Of a DNA stretch of 64,000 nt, positions 7,929 through 15,653 are shown piece by piece (the stretch's first letter is position 1; the number at the start of each line of letters is the position of its first letter). A program made the position numbers and the translations under genes. The notes under the pieces are model-generated. The model ran no database searches and had not been told where the DNA came from. It saw only the letters and a list, made by a program, of their open reading frames with translations. The DNA is from Faecalicatena contorta (GTDB lineage: Bacteria; Bacillota; Clostridia; Lachnospirales; Lachnospiraceae). The DNA is taken from assembly GCF_003149105.1 (NCBI RefSeq), contig NZ_QGDS01000004.1, forward strand, positions 308,707-372,706, read 5' to 3'.

Positions 7929-10250
7929 TTACTCCTTTATATGTTCCGATATCTTCAGTAAAAAAATATCAGAAATGCCAAGCCGCGTTGCCAGATACAC
8001 ACAAACCGCCATAAGAGCAGGTGAAAACAGATAGGCAAACAGTGGGTTAATTTCAAAATGGAATGTAGATGCGCCAAAGGACGAAATGAGTCCGGCACCT
8101 ACCAGCTCTCCTACAGTATTTGCTAATACAGTTCCGATTAGCACACCAATAACAAGAACAATAACAGACCGCGTTACATATTGTCTGCAAATATCCCTGT
8201 TATTAAAACCGGAGGATTTTAGTACAGCAACCGGATATCTGTCTTTTGTGACCAGCATTTTCATAAAGAGCAGCGTCACCAGCACGGTAAGAAGCGCAGC
8301 AGCGGCAATAGAGGCATAAGAAGCCTTTTTAATTGCAGCAACTGTCGTACCAAATGACTGATTCAGATATTCTTCTATATCGGATATTTTAGCATAGGAA
8401 AACTGCTTTTTGTACCCGGCTGCTTTCACATCTGTCAAAGCCCTGTCCCGCAGTTCCACCGGGATGATGCTCCAAATAATGTGTTCCTGGCTTGTCTTAA
8501 AAACCGCTTTTGCCGTCTTTCCCCCATTGGTAATGTCGGAGTATATTCCACACACGGTAAGCACCCTTTCCTGCCCGTCAATCAGAAGTGCTATGGTGTC
8601 TCCAACTTCTTTTTGGGTATCATCCGCAATGAGTGTAGAGATGGCAATTTCCGATTCACTCCGGGGTGCTGTGCCAGCCGAATATTCTATGGGAAACACC
8701 GAATGATCGCCAAGCTCCACCTTGAGCTTTCCCGTGGAACCATCCTCAAGCCGCATATCAAACATATAACTGGTAAGTACCGTATACCGCGTGATATCCT
8801 TATCCTTCTCTATCACGCCTGCAATTTCCGATGCTTTAGCTGCGATGTTGTCCGCCTGCTGAATGTCAATCCGCATATCGCACTCACCAATGCCCATATA
8901 GGTCATAAAGTTTCTTTTCGAAATGGTGTTGTGGATATTCTGTGGCACAATCATCAGGAATGTTGAAATTACCAGCACCAAAAGCATTGTTACATACAAT
9001 TTCTTTCTGGACAGTACATCCTTTATTCCGAGAAAAACGTTCGGTGAGAGCACCCGGTTTTCGCTTAACAGAAAGCCTTTTACTGCTTTGGATTGTTCCT
9101 GGGGTGCACCAAACCGGATTGCCTGGGCTGCCGATATCTTTTTAAAGCGGCGCAGAGTAGCGTTTACATAAAGTATTACTATAAAGAAGATAATACCCGC
9201 TCCTGCCATTCCCAATGCTATACCAATACCGGAATCTCTTTCCCCGCCCATATATAGCCGTATATTCTCCATCAATGGGTCCTTTGCAAACAGGGAAAGG
9301 ATAAAGCCCAATATGCAGCCGATACCTGCCAGCACACTATACTTTGCCAGATAGAGCTTTTTAATACTCCAAACCCGCAGGCCGATAGCCTTTAATACAC
9401 CAATTTCCCGATAATCCTCCTCTATCTTGGCAAGCAGGGTAAAGCGAATACACAAGAAATTGATAATAATTACAAGGGCACTGATAAGAATAAGCACTGC
9501 TATCATCATACCGTCACTAATAGCATTTGCCATTCTAAACAGGGCGTGGGTGATGGCAGGAGGTCCGTTTGCCTCAAGCCCCGCCTGGAGATAAGCGGAC
9601 TCAAAGGCGGAAACAGCAGAACTGTCTGTAAGTCGGAACTCAATCAGGTATTCCAGCTTTCCAACCCCCTGCAACTTTTGAAAATCATTTTCACTGATTA
9701 GGAACCGCTTAGAAGAAATCATAGCAGCGTTCATCTGGGAGTCCCTCAGGAAGCCAGCAACGGTAAACGGCATCCCGTGAATGGTCACCCTGTCACCGAC
9801 ACTGGCCGTTCCCTCCTTCATATAATAAATAGGGACATAAATCTCCCCATCTGCCGGAGTAATGATATTGCCATTTAAATCCAGCAGAAAGTCAAATCTC
9901 TTACTTTGGACCGAAAGACCATTATCCTGCACGGAACTGGCAAGGGAGTTTTCACCAATAAATATCTCGGCCCCTTCAATATTGAGGAACTTCAATACCT
10001 GAAAATCCTCTACCTCCTCCTGCGTACCCGCAAAAACAGAAAGCCGCTCCATATCAATATCGCCAGAATGCATCTGAAGGAAATGGGGTGTTTTGGCGCT
10101 CAGCATCATATTGTCAATGGCAGTGAACAAGTTTATCGTAAGCATGGCGGCAAGGGAAGTAAGCAGTGCCGCCAGAAGGATAAATACAGTAATAGTTATT
10201 GTAAGCAGCCTGCTCTTATTAATATCGTTTAATATTAATTTTCTATACAT
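7929..10250 (-). CDS. ABC transporter permease, FtsX-like (two-domain)
   Basis: Membrane subunit of the MacB-like system, 773 residues. It has an N-terminal membrane helix, a large extracellular domain (about residues 40-235), three clustered membrane helices near 250-370, a second extracellular domain (about 450-640) and a last group of membrane helices to the C-terminus, i.e. two FtsX units in tandem. This architecture is common in Firmicute bacitracin- or lantibiotic-type exporters. Its start codon overlaps the stop of the preceding PadR remnant by one base (TAATG at 10248-10252), so its translation may depend on the remnant being translated. It forms an operon with the ATPase gene downstream. 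Confidence 0.88.
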   Translation of the reverse strand: MYRKLILNDINKSRLLTITITVFILLAALLTSLAAMLTINLFTAIDNMMLSAKTPHFLQMHSGDIDMERLSVFAGTQEEVEDFQVLKFLNIEGAEIFIGENSLASSVQDNGLSVQSKRFDFLLDLNGNIITPADGEIYVPIYYMKEGTASVGDRVTIHGMPFTVAGFLRDSQMNAAMISSKRFLISENDFQKLQGVGKLEYLIEFRLTDSSAVSAFESAYLQAGLEANGPPAITHALFRMANAISDGMMIAVLILISALVIIINFLCIRFTLLAKIEEDYREIGVLKAIGLRVWSIKKLYLAKYSVLAGIGCILGFILSLFAKDPLMENIRLYMGGERDSGIGIALGMAGAGIIFFIVILYVNATLRRFKKISAAQAIRFGAPQEQSKAVKGFLLSENRVLSPNVFLGIKDVLSRKKLYVTMLLVLVISTFLMIVPQNIHNTISKRNFMTYMGIGECDMRIDIQQADNIAAKASEIAGVIEKDKDITRYTVLTSYMFDMRLEDGSTGKLKVELGDHSVFPIEYSAGTAPRSESEIAISTLIADDTQKEVGDTIALLIDGQERVLTVCGIYSDITNGGKTAKAVFKTSQEHIIWSIIPVELRDRALTDVKAAGYKKQFSYAKISDIEEYLNQSFGTTVAAIKKASYASIAAAALLTVLVTLLFMKMLVTKDRYPVAVLKSSGFNNRDICRQYVTRSVIVLVIGVLIGTVLANTVGELVGAGLISSFGASTFHFEINPLFAYLFSPALMAVCVYLATRLGISDIFLLKISEHIKE

Positions 10251-10435
10251 TATGACCTCACCTCACTATCAAAAATTGCGCTGATATGGGCCATGAAAAG
10301 CTCTGCAGGAACATCCGGAATTTCATTCTTACGCACATCCTGGGTAATCTTGCAGCCATAAGTACCTTCCATATCCCGTGACACAGCTCCCGGCACAATT
10401 GCATCCAGCAATGCTGCTCCAGTGTTGAATACCAT
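10250..10435 (-). pseudogene. PadR-family regulator remnant (61 codons)
   Basis: The first 36 residues (FNTGAALLDAIV..., GTYGCKITQDVRK) read like the N-terminal winged-helix start of PadR regulators that govern this type of ABC exporter. The usual remainder (about 70 residues covering the recognition helix and dimer helix) is missing, and the frame jumps to an unrelated-looking tail ending DSEVRS. I read it as an internal deletion leaving a short open frame. It keeps a good ribosome site (AAAGGAG, start ATG 10435), and its stop overlaps the permease start, so it may survive as a translation-coupling leader. The PadR assignment is from memory of the family N-terminus. Confidence 0.62.
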
Positions 10436-10466
10436 ATTATCACTCCTTTAATATTATTTTCTTTCA

Positions 10467-10489
10467 TATATTATATTATGTATAATATA
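10467..10489. promoter_or_regulatory. AT-rich operator-like palindrome upstream of exporter operon
   Basis: Arms TATATTATA (10467-10475) and TATAATATA (10481-10489) are exact reverse complements around a 5-base centre. The site lies 32 bases before the PadR remnant start and includes TATAAT-like sequence, as expected for an autoregulated PadR operator over its promoter. Functional status is doubtful because the regulator gene is decayed. Confidence 0.45.
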
Positions 10490-10551
10490 ATCCGTCAATC
10501 ATTATTATATGTTTTTATAAAAACAGAATTGAGTAAAACTATATCAAGAAA

Positions 10552-10640
10552 GAATCTCGCTTGCGAGATTCTCCGCCTACGGGGAGTTGCGACAGCAACA
10601 TCTTCCTTGACGCCGCAGTGCGATCCCCCGGAGGTTTTTT
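10552..10640. repeat. Dispersed structured repeat, copy 1
   Basis: Begins with the hairpin GAATCTCG-CTTG-CGAGATTC (10552-10571). After exactly 38 bases comes the core ACGCCGCAGTGCGAT (10610-10624), then C-rich and T-rich sequence. Copy 2 at 27517-27595 has the same plan: a hairpin of different sequence, the same 38-base spacing and the identical 15-base core. The element abuts the broken 5' end of the TetR remnant. Confidence 0.65.
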
Positions 10641-11102
10641 CTTATAACTGAGAAAAACAGCTGTAATAAAATTAGTGTATCAGAGATTTGCCGTAAAGCA
10701 GAACTTGATAGACGCACGTTCTACCGAAATTTTGATTCAAAACATGATGTACTTGAACAATATATAGCCCAACTCAGCAACGAATACATGTTGGAATTTA
10801 ATAAAAATAATAAGCCGGACAAGTATTATGCAATTTTGACTTTTTTTCGTTTTTGGGAAAGACATCTGCATTTTATCAGAAACATGCAAAATTGTGGATT
10901 AAGTAATTATGTGTTCGATCAATTTAGGAGGTTTTCAGAATTGCAGCAAGATCTCTTAATCGGTAAAAAGAAAGAAAGTACAACAACAGATTATGTTTTA
11001 GCATTTAGGATAGGCGGCTTTTGGAATGTTATGTTGACGTGGGCTTCTAACAATGCAAATTTATCTCCAGAAGAACTGGCCACTATTATTTTTCAAGTGT
11101 GA
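10641..11102 (+). pseudogene. TetR/AcrR family regulator, 5'-truncated
   Basis: The open frame upstream of the first ATG (10788) translates as the recognition half of a TetR helix-turn-helix: ISVSEICRKAELDRRTFYRNF followed by DSKHDVLEQYI, then a C-terminal domain of about 110 residues ending FFQ-type IIFQV at 11102. The first 15-20 residues of a normal TetR, including the start codon, are missing, and the sequence before 10641 is the dispersed repeat. So the gene seems to have lost its 5' end to insertion or deletion at the repeat. The C-terminal portion resembles the TetR_C domain found in Firmicute DhaS-like proteins (general impression only). Confidence 0.7.
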
Positions 11103-11286
11103 CAAGGAGATTTCTTAGTTATATTTGTACACTTCTTGGTGCTTTCTTAGCGGGAGATTTGTCCATGGATTTAGATTGACACACCCTTAGCGCATCCCAT
11201 AAATATGTAATTTAATTTTGGGTTAACAAACACCTTGTGCTTTAAATTATGTTCTTTACTACTTTTAATATGGTTTCTCTAAACAA

Positions 11287-11319
11287 AAAAGTCCTGCAAA
11301 CATTGATGTTTACAGGACT
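11287..11319 (-). terminator. Rho-independent terminator of tRNA operon
   Basis: On the minus strand a 13-bp stem (GTCCTGTAAACAT pairing with ATGTTTGCAGGAC, one G-U pair) is followed by TTTTTT. It lies 9 bases after the 3' end of tRNA-Asn. Confidence 0.85.
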
Positions 11320-11327
11320 TTTCATAG

Positions 11328-11399
11328 CTCCCCGAGTTGGGTTTGAACCAACGACCCTTCGGTTAACAGCCGAATGCTCTACCGCTGAGCTATCGAGGA
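11328..11399 (-). tRNA. tRNA-Asn (GTT)
   Basis: A 72-base cloverleaf on the minus strand: acceptor TCCTCGA/TCGGGGA, D arm GCTCAGCGGTAGAGC, anticodon arm TTCGG-CTGTTAA-CCGAA with anticodon GTT, T arm GTTGG-TTCAAAC-CCAAC and discriminator G. No CCA is encoded. It is the second gene of a two-tRNA transcript. Confidence 0.95.
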
Positions 11400-11433
11400 A
11401 TATATATGCCCAACACTTTTGTGCGGGTTTTAG

Positions 11434-11506
11434 TGGAGAATACGAGAGTCGAACTCGTGACCTCCTGCTTGCAAGGCAGGCGCTCTCCCAACTGAGCTAA
11501 TCCCCC
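11434..11506 (-). tRNA. tRNA-Ala (TGC)
   Basis: A 73-base cloverleaf on the minus strand: acceptor GGGGGAT/ATTCTCC, D arm GCTCAGTTGGGAGAGC, anticodon arm CCTGC-CTTGCAA-GCAGG with anticodon TGC, T arm ACGAG-TTCGACT-CTCGT and discriminator A. The acceptor stem contains two G-U pairs. No CCA is encoded. It is the first gene of the tRNA pair. Confidence 0.95.
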
Positions 11507-11537
11507 ATGGATTTCAATTACTTCCGATAACTTCCAT

Positions 11538-11566
11538 ATGATATCACACTTCACCAGAAGTGTCAA
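11538..11566 (-). promoter_or_regulatory. Sigma-70 type promoter of tRNA-Ala-Asn operon
   Basis: On the minus strand TTGACA (11561-11566), a 17-base spacer and TATCAT (11538-11543) lie about 32 bases upstream of tRNA-Ala. Confidence 0.85.
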
Positions 11567-11733
11567 TATATTTTTTTTGGAATTTTCACAGCAATTGCTT
11601 CTGTTTTCAGGGCACCGGCGCAATAAAACGTTGAATAAAAAACTCATGTCCTTATATATTGACAAGAGTGATTTTCTAAACTATATTAAGTATAAAACCA
11701 TCGCTTTTGCAGAGTGATTGAATGGAGAAGCCT

Positions 11734-12447
11734 ATGGCAAAGAATAATAAAAATGAGGCAGCTGTTAAAATTAAACCCGGGATGAAGGTAGCCTTGGAAG
11801 TCCCCCTTAAAAGTGGTGCCGACGGAATAGAAAAGGTTCTGTCACTCAATTCCATAGTGGAAGAAATCCTGGCTGATGACTGTGTGCTCATACAAATGCC
11901 CATGTACCAGGGATACTATTACCCATTACCGATAGATGAAGACATTGTCATGTACCTTTTTGCAGAGCCAATGATGTATGCTCTGCCTGTTCAGTTTCAG
12001 GAACAGATATGGCAGGGAAATTTGCTGTACGCAAAGATATTGCGTGCCGGCAAGATAAGCTCATCCCAGCGCAGGAATTGTTACCGTCTCCCCTGTTCTT
12101 TTCCCATTACGGTTAAACGTCTGCAGATACAGGAAGGAAATAGTACCCCTGAGCCTCAGACTATACAGGGAAGGACAATAAATTTCAGTGATAGTGGTAT
12201 GCTTTTTGCCACTGATGAATACATAGAAAAAGGCGAGAATGTAACTCTCACCTTTAGTATAGGCAGCACAGAAACCGCTGAAGCATTGGTATTCCGCGCC
12301 GAAAAGAACATAGAAGGGAAATATAAGTTCAAGACGGCGGTCAAATTCCTTAGTAATCCCAAGGATCCAACACAGAGGCAGCGGTTTTACCGATATATTG
12401 TGGAAAAACAATTGGAAGAACGGCGGCGGCATACACAGGGATCTTAA
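11734..12447 (+). CDS. PilZ domain protein (YcgR-like c-di-GMP receptor)
   Basis: Predicted cytoplasmic c-di-GMP-responsive protein. The N-terminal half (residues 10-100) is a YcgR-like flagellar-brake domain with a split beta barrel; the C-terminal half is a PilZ domain. The c-di-GMP motifs are visible: SQRRNCYRLP gives the RxxxR element and INFSDSGMLF gives the (D/N)xSxxG element. The ATG at 11734 is preferred over one at 11722 because GGAG lies 6 bases before it. The protein is about 237 residues, normal for the family. It is a single gene facing the XdhC gene; no flagellar genes are in the window, so the downstream target (motility, exopolysaccharide or other) is open. Confidence 0.87.
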   Translation: MAKNNKNEAAVKIKPGMKVALEVPLKSGADGIEKVLSLNSIVEEILADDCVLIQMPMYQGYYYPLPIDEDIVMYLFAEPMMYALPVQFQEQIWQGNLLYAKILRAGKISSSQRRNCYRLPCSFPITVKRLQIQEGNSTPEPQTIQGRTINFSDSGMLFATDEYIEKGENVTLTFSIGSTETAEALVFRAEKNIEGKYKFKTAVKFLSNPKDPTQRQRFYRYIVEKQLEERRRHTQGS

Positions 12448-12512
12448 ACTGCTGAAGATCATTTTCCGGCACTTGCCTATGTGTTTTTAAGGCTGGCGCC
12501 GGGATATTTGTG

Positions 12513-13541
12513 CTAAATAACTTCCAGAAGAACATCTACAACGCCTCCGCACACCATGCCCTCATCTTCTGCATCATTCCCCGTCATATCTACGTGGCAG
12601 ACTCTCGGCTCCCGGCTTTCGCTTCTAATCATCAGCAGTGCTTTTTGCAGCACATCAGATTCCATGCATCCGCCGCCAATCGTACCGATTGCCTTTCCAT
12701 CAGACAAAATTAACATTTTAGTTCCTGCACCCCGGGGAGCAGAACCATGGCGGGTTACGATCGTAGCAAGCACCTTGCTGCCCGGATAGGAGTCTACATC
12801 TAGAATCGCTTTCATTAATTCTTTTGAATAACCATAGTTTCTTTTCTTCTTATTTTTCACTTCAATAATCTCAGCCATAATTGCAACTGCTATTTCTGCC
12901 GGAGTTTCCGCACCGATATCCAGCCCTATCGGGGTATAAACCTGATCCAATATGGCTTTATCACTTCCCCGCTCAAGTAATGTTTCTTTTACTTTACGAA
13001 CCCGGAGCTTACTCCCTATCATTCCGATATAGGCATGTTTCTTTTTTGCAATCCTCTCCAGGCAAACCTGATCGTAACGGTGTCCCCTGGTTACAATCAC
13101 AAAGAAAGTATCTTCATTTCCCATAATCTTATCCAGACCATCTTCAAAAGGTTCACAGATAACATTGGAAGCTCCTGCTCTCCTGGCATTATCAGCAAAC
13201 TGAGGACGGTCCTCCAGTACAGTTACCGCACACCCCATCATAATTCCAATTTGAATGATAGGTATGGAGACATGTCCCCCACCGCAGATTACTAAATGCT
13301 TCTCCAGACCCAAACTGTCACAGAAGAGTTTGCTGCCATTAATTACTGTCAGGCTCTCATTGAAGCTTTGTTTAAGAGCCTCCTTATTCCCAGTGAAAAA
13401 TCCATGCTCTTTACTTTCCCATAGCAACTGTCCGTCTGAAACCAGTGCTTTCTCTCCAAAAGCTTCCCCATCCAGAACAGTCAGCACCACATTTTGGGCA
13501 TCCGGATTACAATTCTCTATATTTTTATATAATTCCAACAT
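12513..13541 (-). CDS. XdhC/CoxI family molybdenum-hydroxylase maturation protein
   Basis: Member of the XdhC family, which protects and modifies the molybdenum cofactor (sulfuration or selenation step) before insertion into xanthine-dehydrogenase-type hydroxylases. The 342-residue protein has its domains in inverted order relative to E. coli XdhC: first the Rossmann-type XdhC_C domain (residues 80-215, LVICGGGHVSIPIIQIG and VTRGHRYDQVCLERIAKK), then the XdhC_CoxI domain (residues 235-340, ATIVTRHGSAPRGAGTKM, GGGCMES). From memory, XdhC-like proteins also occur in selenium-dependent molybdenum hydroxylase loci of clostridia. No hydroxylase subunits are nearby; instead it follows CvpA by 21 bases on the same strand, with an AGGAGAGG site before ATG 13541. 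Confidence 0.85.
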   Translation of the reverse strand: MLELYKNIENCNPDAQNVVLTVLDGEAFGEKALVSDGQLLWESKEHGFFTGNKEALKQSFNESLTVINGSKLFCDSLGLEKHLVICGGGHVSIPIIQIGIMMGCAVTVLEDRPQFADNARRAGASNVICEPFEDGLDKIMGNEDTFFVIVTRGHRYDQVCLERIAKKKHAYIGMIGSKLRVRKVKETLLERGSDKAILDQVYTPIGLDIGAETPAEIAVAIMAEIIEVKNKKKRNYGYSKELMKAILDVDSYPGSKVLATIVTRHGSAPRGAGTKMLILSDGKAIGTIGGGCMESDVLQKALLMIRSESREPRVCHVDMTGNDAEDEGMVCGGVVDVLLEVI

Positions 13542-13562
13542 ATCTTTACCTCTCCTTATATA

Positions 13563-14381
13563 TTAAAACTTCAGCAACTTTTGAAGTAAAATATTTTTAT
13601 TATACAAAAATGTGAGTATTCTGCTCTCATCTATCATTTCGAAACATGCCTTTCCGGCTGCCGTGGAATATAGCATGGTAATGACAAGGAAGCCAATCCA
13701 CACAAAAAGCAGCGCTCCAGCAATTCCTGCAAGACCGCCCGCAAAATGGTTTAAAAATCCTACTCCCGGAAGTTCCCCTATAATATCCACTGCCACCATG
13801 AGTGCGTTTACAATAATGATTACCAACAAAAATGTAACCAGGAAAGATACGACTTTTATGACCATACGTGAAATATAAGCAGCTACATATTCCGTAAAAC
13901 TAGTAACACCCAGCTCTTCATAGATTGCCGGATTATTATTTTCCAATATTATATTTTTAAGAAAAGACGGGAGCCCCGAATCCTCTATCTGTTTTATCTG
14001 GGCATCCTTGGGTATCTCACCTAATACTTTGAGAACATCTTTTTCCGTAATCCCAAGCCTCTCCCAGTCCAATTTCCCAATATCCGCCAGTTGTTCCGCG
14101 CTCAGTCCTTCAAGGGGGGTACCGCTCAAGTCTATCTTTGCAATATCCTCCTCTGAAATTTTGGGTATAAACGCTTCAATACATTTTTCTTCTATCATGT
14201 CATCAATCGGAGTATATTTTATCAGGGCCTGTGCTACATAAGGATTTAAAATAACCATAAGGACGATGGTCAGCACCGCTGAAAGAATGGAAAGTCCTAT
14301 TTTGAAAAATCCCCTGACATACCCTACCACAATTCCTATTAAGAAAATTACTCCAACAATTATCAATAACCAGTTATTCAT
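13563..14381 (-). CDS. CvpA family membrane protein
   Basis: Polytopic membrane protein of the CvpA (colicin V production) family, 272 residues. The N-terminal hydrophobic hairpin (IIVGVIFLIGIVVGYVRGFFK) carries the typical GY-RGF motif. A soluble insert of about 100 residues (60-165) separates it from the C-terminal membrane segments, where GFLNHFAGGLAGIAGALLFVW resembles the family signature (D/N)xxxGxxxG. The insert is longer than in E. coli CvpA. The role of CvpA is poorly defined; envelope homeostasis is the usual suggestion. It sits 8 bases after the DUF5711 gene and 21 bases before XdhC, so these are probably co-transcribed. Confidence 0.82.
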   Translation of the reverse strand: MNNWLLIIVGVIFLIGIVVGYVRGFFKIGLSILSAVLTIVLMVILNPYVAQALIKYTPIDDMIEEKCIEAFIPKISEEDIAKIDLSGTPLEGLSAEQLADIGKLDWERLGITEKDVLKVLGEIPKDAQIKQIEDSGLPSFLKNIILENNNPAIYEELGVTSFTEYVAAYISRMVIKVVSFLVTFLLVIIIVNALMVAVDIIGELPGVGFLNHFAGGLAGIAGALLFVWIGFLVITMLYSTAAGKACFEMIDESRILTFLYNKNILLQKLLKF

Positions 14382-14389
14382 ATTTTCTC

Positions 14390-15583
14390 CTATTTCGCTA
14401 AATAAATCACCCTTAATTCATTTGCGTTCATCACCAGGTACCTATTAATTCCCCATGAAGGAATGACTTCTAATGCATCGGTCTTTAAATCCCCAGAAAA
14501 TCTCTGGATACCATTTCTTGTAATAATACAGCACCTGGAACCGTCGAACATGATAATTTCGTCACCCTTCATTTTAACATTGTTGTATTCTCCGGTGAAG
14601 GCTTTATTCATAACCTGCCTGCCGGATTTATCATACAACCGTGCCTCATATCCTGATTTATCCTTATTCAGAAGTACAAAACCTATGTATTTATCTGTGT
14701 GAAATACACTTTTAATTTCCTGGTTGATTTCTACTTCCTTTTTCTTTTGCGGCACATCTTTTCCTTTATATATAATAAAGGAGCTGTCACTTACTGCCAC
14801 AGAAGTGCTGTCATCCATAAAATATACTTCAGGGATGATTGTTCCGTCATATTCTTCCATACTCACTTCATTATCTGTCTTAGCCTTCCCCGCCTCACCA
14901 AAGTTATAGTATGCGACTTTCGATTTAATTATATCACCCTTCATGGAAAGGTAAGAAACAGCCAATGTCATTCCGTCCCGGGACATGTCCAATGCAAGAG
15001 GGTAACCTGTGCTGTTCACCGTGACCTGATGCTCCACCAGAATATTTCCCGCTGCATCGTACGAAACAATCATCGGAGAACCTTCATTCTTCAAAATCGT
15101 ACTTACAATTCCCTGATTGGAAACTGATACCTTTTCGATTGGAAGAGTAGTCTCTATCTCACCCTTGAGACCGTTTTCTGTAAATACGAGAATAGAATTA
15201 CCGCCGCTGTCAGCCACAGCAAATACTTCCTCATTCACATCAATTATCGGATTCTTCATCTGACATGGCTGAATCCACTGTTCTTCATTCTTCCTGTCCA
15301 GAAATACAATCCCATCCCTGCTGTAGCGGACAATCCCGGCTGCAAACTGGGTATACTTGTTATTGTCTTCTGTCTCATTGGTATAAGCCGCCGCTTTATT
15401 TACACTGGTATAAGAATGATTCTTCACCAGCAGAAAAGTCCCCCCCACTATCATAGCTCCAAGCACTGCGATAACAGTTCCTCTTTTTACCTTGCCTATT
15501 TTGCGCTGCTTTACTGCGAGCTTTAATTTTTCTAAATCCACCGGTTCTGCTATCTTCAAATATGGATTCTTCTTCCGCGCCAT
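14390..15583 (-). CDS. DUF5711 family membrane-anchored beta-propeller protein
   Basis: The 397-residue protein starts with about 35 cytoplasmic, strongly basic residues, then a single membrane segment (VIAVLGAMIVGGTFLLV, about 39-55). The rest is an extracytoplasmic domain with repeating beta-strand blades such as DGIVFLDRK, SILVFTENG, MTLAVSYLS and SSFIIYKGK, which looks like a beta propeller. I match it to DUF5711 from memory of this architecture in Lachnospiraceae. The function is unknown. It lies between the LysM protein gene (70 bases upstream) and CvpA (8 bases downstream), suggesting an envelope-related set. Confidence 0.75.
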   Translation of the reverse strand: MARKKNPYLKIAEPVDLEKLKLAVKQRKIGKVKRGTVIAVLGAMIVGGTFLLVKNHSYTSVNKAAAYTNETEDNNKYTQFAAGIVRYSRDGIVFLDRKNEEQWIQPCQMKNPIIDVNEEVFAVADSGGNSILVFTENGLKGEIETTLPIEKVSVSNQGIVSTILKNEGSPMIVSYDAAGNILVEHQVTVNSTGYPLALDMSRDGMTLAVSYLSMKGDIIKSKVAYYNFGEAGKAKTDNEVSMEEYDGTIIPEVYFMDDSTSVAVSDSSFIIYKGKDVPQKKKEVEINQEIKSVFHTDKYIGFVLLNKDKSGYEARLYDKSGRQVMNKAFTGEYNNVKMKGDEIIMFDGSRCCIITRNGIQRFSGDLKTDALEVIPSWGINRYLVMNANELRVIYLAK

Positions 15584-15653
15584 TTTAAACCCCTTGCTTC
15601 TTTTGTCTTATCAGAAGATTATATCATATCTTACCAGACATTAGTAGTAGGTT

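Noticed and set aside
10258..10467. Alternative minus-strand frame across the PadR remnant
   Set aside because: Trp- and Cys-rich, no family resemblance; it is the frame-shifted shadow of the remnant.
11249..11500. Open frames crossing the two tRNA genes
   Set aside because: They are translations of tRNA sequence (RVGFEPTTLR-type artefacts) and not genes.
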